DNA of 64,000 nucleotides from Ailanthus altissimus (GCA_946807835.1 OX327699.1:1366501-1430500); one strand, 5' to 3'. Shown: positions 36,151 to 49,148, numbered from the stretch's first letter. The notes: generated by a model not told the origin, from the letters alone. Made by a program: numbers and translations.

Positions 36151-38323
36151 TGTTGACGTATTTTAAGGTGTATGCATGTGATTGTGTAAATATTGAAAAA
36201 ATAAAATTATGCATCATATACATGAATTTGGCAGCGGAATTTATCAAGTAATCAATATATACACATGTAGTTCAATTCTTAACAATTTAAGAATACAGAA
36301 ACATACATTTGAAGACCTCCGATGAAGATTTTCAATTCCGGATATCCTTACTCTAAGTTTGAACTCACCTTGAAATGCACTCTTGTCCAATTCTAATTCA
36401 CAACAATCCAATGGGATTGTGAAGCTAGAATAGCAGCAGTATGATCTCCAGCAATAAGGTTTTGATTCTAGAAAGAAAAATATAAAGGATTTATTTTCTT
36501 TCTCCTTTGGTTTTTCTCACAAGTCTTTGTACTTTGAAAAACTCTCTCAAAACCAACTCTTCTTTTTTCCTCTCAACCCTTTCACGAATTTTCATTTACT
36601 CTCATGTTAACACAATTGAAACTCAACTATTTTAGTGGTTACAACAACTTCACAATTGCTCCACCAAAATTAGATTAAGTAGCCAATTACCAAAATTATT
36701 TTTGGTGGCCATTTTAATGGTCTAATAAAATTAACCATTAATTACAAAATGGTACTCCACTAAATTTAGTTTATGTTTCTCAAATTAGGTATGTCTTCTA
36801 TTTAGAAATAAAATAATAAATAAATAAAATCATATTTTATTTATTTAAATAACATTTATTTAATTATTCAAAAACTATTTGAATAATTAATATTTACCTT
36901 ATTTGATTTTACTAACATGGTAAATGGTTGAATTCATGGTAAAATAATTCATACAATAAAATTGTGCCACTTGTTAATATCTAATTAGTTAACAACTCTT
37001 GTCAACTAATTAAATAATATACTTAACATTTAAATTTAAACAAGTGCACAACCCGAGGAACCCCGAAACATATTTTCGGTTTGCTGAAATTTCTAGGATG
37101 GAATTGTTCAATCCATTATGCTGCCCCAGTGCACAATGAGTACACTTCATATTGTGAGACTCTCTAGGTCCACGCCCGAATTGTCATATAGAACTCCTCC
37201 ATACGTCCGTGAACGATGCCCCATACACACGTTACGGATATTACAAAGCAGCGCGTTAGACTATATAAGTTGAGGTTATAACATATTTATATAATCCCTC
37301 CATCATTTATATCCGAGTGAAGCAGAGATATAGATCAACACCGTCAAATCTCCATATGCCCGACTGAAAGGTTATCTCTTGAATTGTATTTCAATAAATA
37401 ATATTTTCAAACACTTTTGTAATATTATTTATCCCTAGAGTTAAACTCTTTTCCCGAGAATTATTGCTTATGGCCACAAGACTTTCTGAAATACAATCTA
37501 TAGAGTATTAGGATATAATACTCACCCAAATGAGCTGATGGATCCCATATTTATGCACACCAGACTCCATGAGCATCGGACCATACCCAGCGACACCCAG
37601 CGGTCAGACCATGAAAGGTTTCTGACATGTGTGAAACCAAAGTATGGTGGATCACTCACAAGACCACTGTGGCACTCAGGTTAAAGGACCACGAATACTA
37701 CTCAACTCGAAAGATCCTCCATTGACGGCTTTATGGGATGTCTATTGGAGATCTTTATGAGTCTGTTCAGTATTCAGTCCTTACTGAATACCTGTATCTC
37801 TATACGAGCTTCCACTAAACTCATGGTTTGCTAAGATTAACCATCTGGACCATCCAGATATAGACATACACCAATCTATATATTTGTTAAGGTATTCACT
37901 GACTGACCTGTATCAGTGAAGATAGATTAGGAACATAATATTTGAGAACATATTTGCATAATGACATTTTCTAACATTATTTGTAACTCTTTGCAATTAT
38001 GTCATTACTAATACATTCTTAGGTCTTTGTCCCATTTCAGACAAGGCTCTAACTCTTTAGATATCGCTGACTCTTATAACCTGGTAACTCTTATCAGTGC
38101 CAACTCTCAGCATTTATAACTCTCTCCGTTGCTAATTCTTAGCACTGATCTAAACTCATTTAGACCAGATCTGAACTTTTTCAGATCGTACAATGTCTGA
38201 AACGTTACAAGCATCTTACCATATATAAATATAACTAACGATTTATTGAAATAATAACACTAGTATAAATATGAAACAAATATTCATACATAATGGGATG
38301 ATACGTAAGCACAAATCCCAACA
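36151..38323 (-). mobile_element. Solo LTR F5 (2173 bp)
   Basis: On the plus strand it runs from TGTTGACGTATTTTAAGG to AAATCCCAACA, flanked by a perfect duplication GATCC (36146-36150 and 38324-38328). GGCAGCGGAATTTATC near its left end is the reverse complement of the TTCCGCTG landmark. GAGCATCGGACCATACCCAG and GTCAGACCATGAAAGG are shared with the other copies. No internal region. Confidence 0.9.
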
Positions 38324-38411
38324 GATCCAACATTCAATCAGTGAATTCCTTAAGATCACCAGATCAAGAACTATTACTAGTTTTTATTATTAACAAGTCA
38401 ACATTAAAAAA

Positions 38412-39052
38412 TGAGGGACCTTTGTTCCCCCTGGAATTACGGCCCAAGCTCAATATCTTAGAAGGCCCATTGTGGTCCACAAAGATGCCCATCACACAAA
38501 CATCCCATATTTTTGTCTATATGAAAATGTCCTTAGCCCAAGGTCTTCAATCATATAAGCCCTCAACGGGCAGACCACATAAGCCTTCCAAGGGCAGACA
38601 ACATGAGCCTTTTCAATGCTAACCACATAAGCCTTCCAAAGACGACATGAAAGATATATACTAATCAAGGACTTAAAATATTCTTATCCTTAAGAATGTC
38701 AAAATTCTAAGAAATATTACTTTTACAATCTCGAATGAGTTCAAAATATGAAAGTAAAGATATATCATAATTCTAAAAAACTCTATAACCTAATACATAA
38801 AAGACTATAAAAGGAGGTTAAACAATAAAGCGAGGGAACTCCCCTTTTGAATCAATTCTTTGAATAAACAATAAAAACTCTAAAATTTTTGACGTGACTT
38901 ATTTTTATTTGTGATTGCAAAAAATTTTTAAAACCCAGTCCGTATTTAGAGGGATCATCTCAATTCAATTATTTAAAGAGATCCCGTTGTTGTTCCTAAT
39001 GAATACAAATTCAACTAGTGGATTAAAAATTTTTTAAAATCCAAGGTTAACA
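38412..39052 (+). mobile_element. Ty3/Gypsy LTR copy C (solo or fragment)
   Basis: Starts near TGAGGGACCTTTGTTCCCCC and ends near CCAAGGTTAACA. The middle is co-linear with copies A and B (CATATAAGCCCTCAACGGGC, GCGAGGGAACTCCCCTTTTGAATC, ATTTAGAGGGATCATCTC). No gag follows. It lacks the AACTTAAGCATCGG segment present in A and B, an internal deletion of roughly 100 bp. The 93-residue frame 38341-38622 is LTR sequence. Confidence 0.65.
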
Positions 39053-42000
39053 TGTTTAAATATTTAGGAGTACAAATTATGTATTATATATTAATAAGGA
39101 TACAAATTATAGACTAATTTTTTTACTTCTCATTTTTATATTAACGGAAAAATAGTAAAAGAACAAAAAAAAAATGTAATTGCTAGACAAAATCTTTAGA
39201 GAATAATTGGATGATTCAAAAAAACATTAGAGGGCTAAGTAGTTAATCTGAAAAATAATAGGGTGGCAATTTTCTTTTTATTAAATTGTCTTTCTCAACA
39301 GTATCTGAAATCAATTTGAAAATTTCAGATACAATAACAGCTACCTAGTTAGAATTTAGTCGACAAAATAAATTTATTGATTGAGACTATTTAGACTAAT
39401 GAAAACAGGAATTTTTTTTTTGGTGTAACTAGAATTAATGTTTCAATAACGTATAACTTTTATATATTAACAAAGTGATAGAGACAGGGACTAATATGAA
39501 CAAAATGAATTTAATTTGATTTAGAAGCTACTTTTATAATTTTAGTGGAGGCTAATTGTTAATTTTTAAAGGACTTACGCTGATACTTTTCATGTTAATT
39601 TTTATATATATACACACACAATTAATGTTTAAATATAAATCAAATTTTAGAGTAAAAAGACATAAGACTCTTAATTTGAACAAAAACTTATAAATTGACA
39701 TTGCAATTAAAAACTTCAACATAGAAAACGAAACTATAATGCAAATTCTGTAAGTAAAATATAATGTTTTTAAAATTAAAAAATATAAATCTACATTTAA
39801 TTGTAAAAAGAAACATTAATTTTATTAACCCAATGTGACACTTCTAACTGAAATATATACTAGTAAGTTATTAGCAAACTTGTAAATAACAATATTATAA
39901 TGATAAACGAAATTAAAAATTGTAATTTTAATATAAAACTTATAAATTAACATTGGAATTTTTATATCCAACATAAAAGGTGTCATTATAACTACGGACG
40001 AAATTAAAATTTAAAGTAAATGAGGTTAAATATTAATATTAAAAATTACATTATGTAGAGTTTAATTATATAAAAATTTTAGTATTAATTTTAAAATTAC
40101 CACGTTGGAGAAAAGAATTTAACAACTATAACCATGGCCCCTAAGCCCCTTTTTAAGTTCTCCACCGGTTATAATAAAAAACCAGTTAGTAAAATATAAT
40201 ATTTATAAAAATAATTTTTTTTTATCTACTTTGAAATATAAATAGTGAACATCAATTTTGTAAGTAAGACTTGTAAATGTGATGTAAAATTTGTAAGTTA
40301 GTGTGAAATTGATAAATGACTATAATATTTATAATGGAACAAAATCTTATAATGTAAAATTTGTAAATCAACATTAAACTTATATATTCAACATAAAAGA
40401 TTAAAACAAAATACAAATATTAGACTTATAATTAAACATAATATTTGTAAAATATATATAATTTTTTTTACAAGAATTATAAATTTATGGGAAAATTTTC
40501 AACTCACCCTTATGTTCAATTGATATTTCGCAACACAGCCCAACTTATTTTATAAGTCATCACAATACATCCATTCCGTTAGCCGTTTTCATTAAACTTA
40601 ACTGTGAAGTTGTCTAACAAAAAGACAAATTATACCATTTTACAATTTTAGAAAGTAAGGTAGAAAGTTTTTTTTTTTAAAAAACAAAAGCCCTTGAATA
40701 GCAATGAAAATACTAAATGAAACTTAAAGTAATTTTGTTTTACTATTTTACTCACAATCAAATAATAAAATTTCATGTCAACATAAAATATTCTTTTCCA
40801 CAATGAGAAAAAAAAATTATATTGTTTCTTTCATTTTTCCTCCTTTTTCTATAGCAACTGATTCAAATAATATCTTGTAATTAATACAAACCAAATTATT
40901 ATTCTTAAAAATTAAAACAATTGAAATAAAACATCGTTACAACAAATCAAACTTATGTCTATTAATTTTCTTCTCAATCAATTAAAAAACAAATCAAAAT
41001 TAGGATTTTATTTAATTACCCAATAAATTAAAACTAGGGTTCTATTTTAATTAGAAAACAAATCAAACTCATTCTTTCAACTTTCTTCACAATATCAAAT
41101 TAGGGCTTCATTCAATTTCAAAAAATTAATTTAGGGTTTTATTCTAAGTACACAAAATATCCACAAATAGAATTTAACTGAAAATAATAATTTAGGGTTT
41201 TATTCTAAGTATACCAAAATATCTACCCACAAGTAGAATTTAACTTGGAAAAAAAAAAAAAAAGGAAAAGAAAAACAAGTTTTCTAGGCCCCAGATGCCA
41301 CTGTGCAACCTCTTTGGCTATTGTGCTGCCACGCAAAGGCGATGCACAACCCTTGTGTGGATTACAAATCGCCATTTGCTACCTTTCTAGCCTTGTCGCT
41401 CTCAATAACTGAGCAAGGTGGCTGCCAGCTTCACTGTTGCTTATGATGATTTTAATAATTATATTATTTTATTATTTATTAATTATTTAATATATTAACT
41501 TGAAATAAAAATTTTAAGATAATATTTAAAAATTATAAAATTATTTTTTATTATCTAATAATTGGTTGGTACATTATTTAGGATATAATTTTTAAAATAA
41601 TATTTAAAAAATATAATATTATTTTTTTATAAAACCATCATAAAACTTGTAAATTTAATATATATGTAAGTTAATATCAAGCTGGTAAATGGAAGTATTA
41701 TATTTATCTAAAACTTACAAGTTTAGTTTTAAAAAAAAAGTCGATTCACATACACACAAATATATATATTAGTGTGTGTGTTTCTTAAGACAAATTGAAT
41801 ATTAATTTTATATTCAATAAATTATAACTGAAAATCATAAATATAATTTATTATTTGTAAACAAACTTGGGATAAAAATATAAATATACGAAAAAATATA
41901 AAATTAATAATAAACCTCATATATATATATAAATATACCACATATATGAATGAATACTATACATATAACTTATTGTCAAATTTGTTTTATGTTATTATAC

Positions 42001-43082
42001 GAGTAAACAAAACTTAAGAATAAAAAAAAATTTAAATCAATGTTTAACATGCAGGTACCATTTTTTTTTCCAATTTTGTTTTCTTTAATTATTTTTTTCT
42101 TGTTTATGTGACATCATTTATGTTATCATAAATTTTAGAGAAAATACCAGTTTTACCCCTAATTTAATTGATATATACCTACTTAATCTCTACCCTTTTA
42201 ATATATACTCAATTACTCCTTATTTTAAATATAAAATATGCACAATATATAGTTTCAAGAAAGATCTGAGAAAATTTTTTCTTGTTCAAATGAATTATTG
42301 AGGAATTATGACTTATTGACTTAAAACCAGTTCTTAATAAATGCCTTGTTGTTTCCTTTTTAACTTCTTGTTCGGTATTTATTCTCTTGAGGTATGATTA
42401 ATATTTTGTGTTTTCATTTCCTCCATTATTTGCACTTTTACAGGAAATTTATACTTGATATATATAATTAATAGTAAATAATTTTTTTACTTTTGTGAGT
42501 GTTAGTTTAATTTTAAAATTTTAAAATGATACAAGAGACCTTAGTGCAAATTCTGCTCATACCGAAGTTAGATGAAAACTTGTTTAGATTTAATAAAATA
42601 AAATAAAGTTTCCAAAAAATATATAGTGATAGTAAATTTTCAAAATTTGAGAGGTAAAAAAACACTCAGAAGACAAAATCATCCCTTAAAATAATAAGAT
42701 ATATGTCATATAATACGTTTATGGGCAGAATTAGAATTTAAAATGGGGTTAAATGTTAAAATTAAAAATTATATTAAACTAAATTTTAATGATATAGAAA
42801 TTCTAGTATTAAAATTAAAATTTTAGAAATTGCAAAAATTTCATACATAGACAGCCATTAAGGTCTCAAATCTTTTTAAAAGATTTGGTAAAAATTAAAT
42901 ACTAAATAGTTAACTTCTACCCTTAATTTTTACTCAAATTCGGATAGTTACGATTCCAGTGTACTTTGTGACCACTCCAATCTCAATTTATTTACGAAGT
43001 AATTGCTAATCATTTGTTTATTTTTATTTTTATTCTTTTTTTTTTGGGAATAAATAATATGCTTTGACTGCATTGGACAGCA
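39053..43082. other. AT-rich intergenic region upstream of the laccase gene
   Basis: No gene is recognised. A ~64-bp tandem duplication with TTTAGGGTTTTATTCTAAGT lies at 41115-41245. A GC-richer patch at 41281-41460 looks like transposon-derived sequence. An AT-rich inverted repeat lies at about 41455-41640 (listed separately). The stretch 39640-40450 repeats loosely related AAATTTGTAAATCAACATTA phrases. Confidence 0.45.
41455..41640. repeat. AT-rich inverted repeat, MITE-like
   Basis: ATTATTTAATATATTAA and AAAATTTTAAGATAATATTT on the left pair with AATATTATTTTT and ATATAATTTTTAAAATAAT on the right, with TTGGTTGGTACATTA between. A similar arrangement (TATTTGGTACATATAC centre) occurs in laccase intron 2 at about 43890-44095. 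Confidence 0.4.
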
Positions 43083-43089
43083 ACCTAAC
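43083..43089 (+). promoter_or_regulatory. AC-type element upstream of the laccase gene
   Basis: ACCTAAC is the AC-III form of the AC elements bound by lignin/phenylpropanoid MYB factors. It lies about 110 bases upstream of the TATA box. A 7-base match can occur by chance; position relative to a laccase gene makes it worth noting. Confidence 0.4.
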
Positions 43090-43196
43090 TAGAAGTCAGC
43101 CAGGTTCTCATGCCAACAAATATTCTATCTTTCCTTTATTCAATTAGAAGTCCCATCTGAAAGTCAAATCTATGAAAGTGAAGATGGCCAACGACC

Positions 43197-43204
43197 TTAT
43201 ATAC
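43197..43204 (+). promoter_or_regulatory. TATA box of the laccase gene
   Basis: TTATATAC about 95 bases before the chosen ATG, followed by a C/A-rich leader typical of plant 5' UTRs. No other good TATA candidate lies between it and the start. Confidence 0.6.
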
Positions 43205-43296
43205 AACTAAAAAAAACCCTACGTCCTTCGTCTCTTCAACAACATCATCGCATTAAGGGAAATAAATTTTCATTTTCTCAATCTGAATACATAAAC

Positions 43297-46200
43297 ATGA
43301 TGATGCCCCGGCTCTCACAGATTCTACTGCTTTTGTTTCTGATCAGTGGATTGCTCCTCTGCTTAGTTCATGGCGAGGTCCACCATTATGAATTTGTGGT
43401 GAGTGTATCAAACTCTTACTCTTTTGCAATAAAAATTATGGCACCATTTGTAAGTTCCTGGGTGGGTTTAAATTACTTTCTTGGTAGAATCAGAACTGCA
43501 GAAGCTTGCTTTTACTTGTGGCGAAAGTGCATGCAATAGCATAGAATGAGCTTGTTTATGGATTTAAGTAACTGATGGGTCTTGAATAATGCATGCGTAC
43601 GCAGGTGGCAGAGAAGAACTACACGAGGCTTTGTGAAACGAAGAGCATGTTGGTGGTGAATGGGCAATATCCAGGGCCAACCATTTACGTACACAAAGGC
43701 GACACCGTTTTTGTTAACGTTCATAATCATGGAGATTATGGCTTCACTATTCACTGGTATGTTCCTTTCTCTCGCTCTTTATCGATATCCGTCGAAGTGC
43801 ATACAGTAATGTCCTGAGGGCCCATAAACTTTCTAAATAAATACATGTTGTATTTCAGATGTTATATGCAAGTTTAGAATATGGTTACATTTTTTAAATA
43901 TTATTTTAAATTTTTTATTTTAAAAATTAATATATTAAATAATTATTAAATAAAAAATAGTATAATTTATAAAAAAAATTATTACATAATTTTATTATTT
44001 AATAATTACTTATATATATATATTTTAAATAATTATTTGGTACATATACAAAATAAAAATTTTAAAATAAAATTTTCACATTATATTCATAAAAATTTCA
44101 CTCAGGCCCAATATTATATACGCTCCTGGCCGCGTAAAGCCAAGCCCACACACCCTGATAAGACTTGATAATGGGCCCTGGGGCCCATTTTGTCATCTTT
44201 AAGTAGTGAGATGAATTGCAATACATGTGACTGTTCATCGGTGGTAAGATGGTAATATGATGGGTGGATATATTATATATATATATTTTTGCTAATTTAC
44301 TGTTTTTATGAATATGATGTGGAAATGATAGTATTAACAAAATTGGGCATAGGAACAAAAAAAGACAGAAAGATTATAAGAAGAGAAAAAAGTTTTAGAA
44401 AGAGAGTTTTCTTAATAAAAAAATTCTATTAATTAAGAAAGATTTTTGAATTTTAGTGATTTTGTTTCTAAAGGTTTAGTGAGAGAAGGCTTTCCTTCTT
44501 GTATTCTAGAGAAAAGAAGCTTTATTTTTATAATCTTTGCTTCTGGGTTATGATTTTTTGTGCATTATTAATGATTTAGTGAATTCCTGAATTGTGACAT
44601 GTTCAAAAGTGGATATAAATTTATTTTAAGAACTGAGCCACCATAAATCAATATGCATTAAGTGTGGATGTGATATTGTTTTCTATTCTTTAATTTTTAA
44701 TTTTTTTTTCTTTTAGATAATGTTAGTTTCTATTGGTGATTAATCTTGATCGAGTGCTAAAGAATTTCGGTGGTAGTAGTTTTTTAACATTAGTATTTTT
44801 TATTTTCAACATTTTAACTATTATATATAGAAATGAACTCTAATGATTTTACAAACTTTGATAATTTAGCCTTTAAATATTATTAAATCTCTGCCCTTGC
44901 TCCTTGATTAATTTTTTTAGATCAAACACTTATTTAGTTAACACGGTATCTCATTGAAGTTTCATAATTGCTTTTTTTTTTTTAATAATTATTTGGGATT
45001 TTGGGTTTGTTTATTGACAATGATTGTGATAAATTATTGCAAATGTTGTAGGCATGGAGTGAACCAACCAAGGAATCCATGGTCAGATGGTCCAGAATAT
45101 ATAACACAATGCCCAATTGAACCAGGCACAAATTTCACATATGAAGTCATATTTTCCGAAGAGGAAGGAACTCTTTGGTGGCATGCTCATAGCAATTGGA
45201 CTAGAAACACTGTCCATGGTGCCATTGTCATTTATCCTGCTCAAGGAACCACCTATCCATACTCTCAACCTGATGGCCAAGAAATTCTCATTCTGGGTAT
45301 CACATAAAATCATCCTTTCTCTTTATAAGCCAAATTAAATATATATATATATATATGTGTGTATAAACTCTTTATCAATTTGATTATTTTTTTATCTCTC
45401 TTTTTTAAAAACAAGGATTATATATGATTGTTTTTTTTATGAAAATTTATCAATTACCCATTTGTTATTTGACATATTTATTTTTTTTCTGATTTTTTAA
45501 TAAATACCAATATTTTTTTAGTGATAAATTACCCACTAAACTAAAAAGAGATAATAGTATTTATTGAAAAATAAGGAGAAAATAAAGAAAATCCAAACCA
45601 TAGGGGATAATTGACCAAAAAAAAACAAATTCAGTTAACCAAATTCCATAGATTAATGATGGGTATTTCATTAATTGGTTTAATTCCTTTCACTTTCAGG
45701 ATCTTGGTATACATATGACGTGAACATTGTAGTTGAAGAGGATTTAGTAACTGGAGTTGATTTACCCATTTCAAACTCTTACGTTATCAATGGCCAACCG
45801 GGAGATTTCGCTGCATGCTCCAGAGGTAAGGAAAATATATTTGTAAATACTGTTATTATGATTCAAGTTCACATATAATGGAGTAGTGCAACTCAGCAGG
45901 ATATCACAATTTCTCCGATGTTGTTTTAATATGAATTTGGGAATTCAATACAACTGATGAAACGTTAAAAAAGAACATGTAATATGAAAATTTCTTCTAA
46001 TATATATGTTGATTATGATAAATTTTGTGGCAGAAACAACATACCGTTGGCAAGTTGATTACGGAAAGACCTATCTCATCCGCATAATCAATGCAATAAT
46101 GAATGCAGAAGTGTTCTTTGCAATTGCTGGCCACAATTTCACAGTCGTTGGAATGGATGGAGCTTACTTGAAACCCTTTGCCACAAGCTATATTATGATT

Positions 46201-47980
46201 TCTCCTGGACAAACCATGGATCTTCTGCTCACAGCAAACCAAACTCCAAGCCATTACTACATGGCTGCCAGACAATTTTACACAGACAAGGCAATTTTCA
46301 CCGAATATGATAAATCAAACGTCACAGCAATTCTTGAGTACACAGGCAGTTATACACCTCCAATTTCTCCTTACTTCCCCGCAACACTCCCTCTTTTTAC
46401 AGACTATACTTCCGGAATTGCCTTTCAGAAACTTCCTAGAAGTCTGGCGTCCAAGGAGTATCCCATTGATGTTCCCAAAAATATTACTACCCGAATGTTC
46501 ATTACAACCTCTGTTAACCAATATTTTCATAATTACTCGGAAGGTGCCATAATCGCTCTTGCCTCCAGCTTAAATAATTTATCCTGGATAAACCCTACTA
46601 CGGATATCCTGCAAGCCTATTACAGGTACCTTTTCTTGCTTTACTTACAATTTTGCTTTAGCTAACTACCAATATCTGCCTCTTAATTCTTGATGGGGAG
46701 ATATTAAATCATGGTTCTTGCAGGAACACGAGTGGATTTTACACCACCGATTTCCCAGACGAACCACCGTATTACTTTGATTTTGTGGCGGATGACTTAG
46801 GAACTGATACAACGCAGCCAATGATGGGGACCAAGGTTAAGGTCTTGGAATACAATGAAGAAGTGGAGATAATTTTCCAATCAACAAATGTTCTGAATGC
46901 ATCAGAGGATCATCCTATGCATTTACATGGGCATAGTTTTTATGTTGTTGGGCAAGGTGGTGGGATTTTTGATAATGAAACCGATCCACAAACATACAAT
47001 TTGGTTGATCCACCTTATGTGAATACTGCTTCTCTTCCCAAGAATGGATGGCTTGTCGTCAGATTCAAAGCTAGTAATCCTGGTATGTTCTGAAATTTTG
47101 AGCAGAAATGTCTTCAATTTTGAAACACACATACATGTATATCTTCTTTTCCTTATTATAGTTTTGAAAATAGTGTTTCGTTTCCAAAACAAAAGTAAAG
47201 AAGAAAACTTACCACGACGTGCTGAAAAACTATTTTGTGAAATAAAGGAACAGTAATTTTGAAACTACAACAAAAATGTAGAACTCAACAACCAAAATAG
47301 CCTAATGATTTTTTTTTTTTTAAATTTTGAAAACACTAATTTTGAATTTATTATAAATAAATAAATAAATTAAAATGCTATCAAAAGCACCTTAACATAT
47401 TCTATTTTCCCCTCTCATGTTTCATTTGACTTTTATATATTAATAGCAAAGAAATTGACAATTTAATTTCTGTATTTTTTTTTTAAATTACTCATTTGAT
47501 CCTTAATAATATTTCAAAAATTATTAATTCGTCCTTGAGAGTATTTTTGCTACTATTTTAATTCTTGAAATATGATCATTTTCATTTTTAAGGGATGTAA
47601 TTAGCAATTTTTAAAATGTTAGGAATTCAATAAAAATGTAGGAACTAAAATGTCAATTCCCCCTTAATAATATTAGAACTCAAATATTAGTGGTAGACCC
47701 TTTAAGTTTTAGCTCAAACTTTGAATAATGCATAATAATTAAGGATCAATACATTAACATTTTTGTTTTCAATTTCTTTCTACTCTTAGGAGTGTGGTTG
47801 TGGCACTGTCATTTGGATCGACATTTGAGTTGGGGAATGGACACCGTCTTCATAGTAAAGAATGGAGGCACGCCGGAGACAAGCATCCGTGATCCTCCCT
47901 CTTACATGCCTACTTGCAAAGGTTCCTCTCCTCTTCAGCTCGGAGTTTCCGACGATGATCTTGCTAAATTAAGTGTTTAA
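43297..47980 (+). CDS. LAC: Laccase (secreted multicopper oxidase), seven exons, complete
   Basis: Laccases oxidise phenolics such as monolignols in the cell wall, reducing O2 to water. Exons: 43297-43398, 43605-43756, 45052-45296, 45700-45825, 46034-46625, 46724-47082, 47790-47980. All introns are GT-AG and the frame stays open, giving 588 residues. Residues 1-26 form a signal peptide ([13 protein letters not shown] core, cut after HG). Copper ligands: H84-W-H86 (split across exons 2/3), H129-A-H131, H469-P-M-H472-L-H474, and H531-C532-H533 with H537. The position ten after Cys532, axial to the type 1 copper, is Met542. About eleven N-glycosylation sequons are visible, including N39, N112, N133, N243 and N407. 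A 20-residue tail follows Cys568, where many plant laccases end. Seven exons is one more than the common six. [11 protein letters not shown] suggests the LAC7/14-like side of the family; this is from memory. The first of three adjacent ATGs is taken as start. Confidence 0.95.
43890..44095. repeat. MITE-like AT-rich inverted repeat in laccase intron 2
   Basis: TTTTATTTTAAAAATTAATA and AAATAATTATTAAATAA on the left are mirrored by TTATTATTTAATAATTA and AAAATTTTAAAATAAAA on the right, with TTTGGTACATATA inside. It resembles 41455-41640. It accounts for part of the unusual length of this intron (1295 bases). Confidence 0.4.
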
Positions 47981-48336
47981 TAAATTGTTTACATCCTTAT
48001 AAGTATTAGTGTTGTTTCAAATATTATTGTTATAACTATTTTAAAAACAATATAGTTTACATAGATTTAATAATTTTTGCATCGTATTCATAATAAATCA
48101 AAACAATTTGCTTTAGGAAAACTAGCATTTTGCAAAATGCAAAGGTTAAGCACTAGAGATGAACTCCACATTTATTATTGATTTTACTTGGTTCATAAAT
48201 TTTGATTTTTATTATCAATGCTCGCTGTTCTAAATTAAGAGAGAATGCAAAAGGGTCTATATTTATAAGAACTCCGTCGCTATTGTAAAACGAAGAAAAA
48301 TAGAGGGGTTAACTATATTTCAAGGAAAAATATAAA
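47981..48336 (+). other. 3' flank of the laccase gene
   Basis: An AATAAA overlaps the base after the stop (about 47979-47985) and a second AATAAA lies near 48092. Either could serve as polyadenylation signal. No other feature. Confidence 0.4.
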
Positions 48337-48341
48337 TAATA

Positions 48342-49143
48342 TGTTGAAAAATTGGTGATTCAATAATTTTGGTTGGACAAGAATTGAGATGAATATCAAA
48401 GTGAAGAGTTACGAGAAGTTTAGAATGTGTGGGACGCATATGGAGAAGTCTAGGACGTGTGGGACACAAAGGAAGAAGCGAAACAGGACTTAAAGACGTG
48501 AAAGAAGCAAGAAACGCGGATAGGTATACAGGACTCAGCGCCGCGGTGCCTAGGACAGCAACCTAGCGCCGCAGCACGGGGTGCGATTTTGTCCAGCGCC
48601 CAGGGACAAGCGCCGCAGCGCCAGAACGTGTGAAAAAGTTTGTTTTGATTCGGGATTTCGAGTTTTGGGAAGTTTTGGACTTTCAAAACAAGTGGACTCT
48701 TACTTCAATAAAGAATAGAGTTAGTAGGCATGAAATACACCCTATATAAACACTTGTAAACCCTTGATTACAGATTAAGCATTGAGAGAGACTCTAAGAG
48801 AGGGGAAGAACTGGGTAAACACTAAGTGCTTGTGTGCGCTAAGGTGGAACCGTTGTTTGGGTGATCATTGTTCGTGGTAGAGTAAGGGTTCACTAAACGT
48901 TTAGATCCTTTTGAGGGTTCTTCATTGGATTTTCCTCATAAAATCTCTAGGGAGTTATAATAAGAGAGGTTAGGATTCTTGGCTCCACCGTGGACGTAGG
49001 CAATTGATCGAATCACGTAAGATTGTGTTGTGTTCTTTTGTTTTCTGCTTTGGATTCTTGTTGTGTTTGCTTGATTGACAAATTATTCCGCTGCGCAAGA
49101 AGGTTAGGGTTCTAAGTTGAATCTTGAATTTTTCACTTCAACA
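48342..49143 (+). mobile_element. Solo LTR D1 (Copia-type, 802 bp)
   Basis: It runs from TGTTGAAAAATTGG to CACTTCAACA with flanks TAATA (48337-48341) and TAATC (49144-49148), 4 of 5 matching. A TATA box TATATAAA (48743-48750) precedes the likely transcript start. The end region has TTCCGCTGCGC. A GC-rich island (48535-48630) with CAGCGCCGCGG, AGCGCCGCAGC and CCAGCGCCCAGGG lies upstream of the TATA box. There is no primer-binding site after the right end, so it is solo. It lies 360 bp downstream of the laccase stop in the same orientation. Confidence 0.85.
48535..48630. repeat. GC-rich island in LTR D1
   Basis: Four or more overlapping CAGCGCCGCGG/AGCGCCGCAGCG/CAGCGCCCAGGG words lie within 95 bases, in a LTR that is otherwise about one-third GC. 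The words are partly self-complementary and can form short stems. Confidence 0.8.
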
Positions 49144-49148
49144 TAATC

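Noticed and set aside
35859..36251. 130-residue open frame as a host gene
   Set aside because: The first part is the RNase H end of the Copia remnant. The rest crosses unrelated sequence and the border of solo LTR F5 at 36151.
45950..45985. CTGATGA...GAA in laccase intron 4 as a hammerhead ribozyme core
   Set aside because: No flanking stems I and III and no proper stem II could be paired. Chance match.
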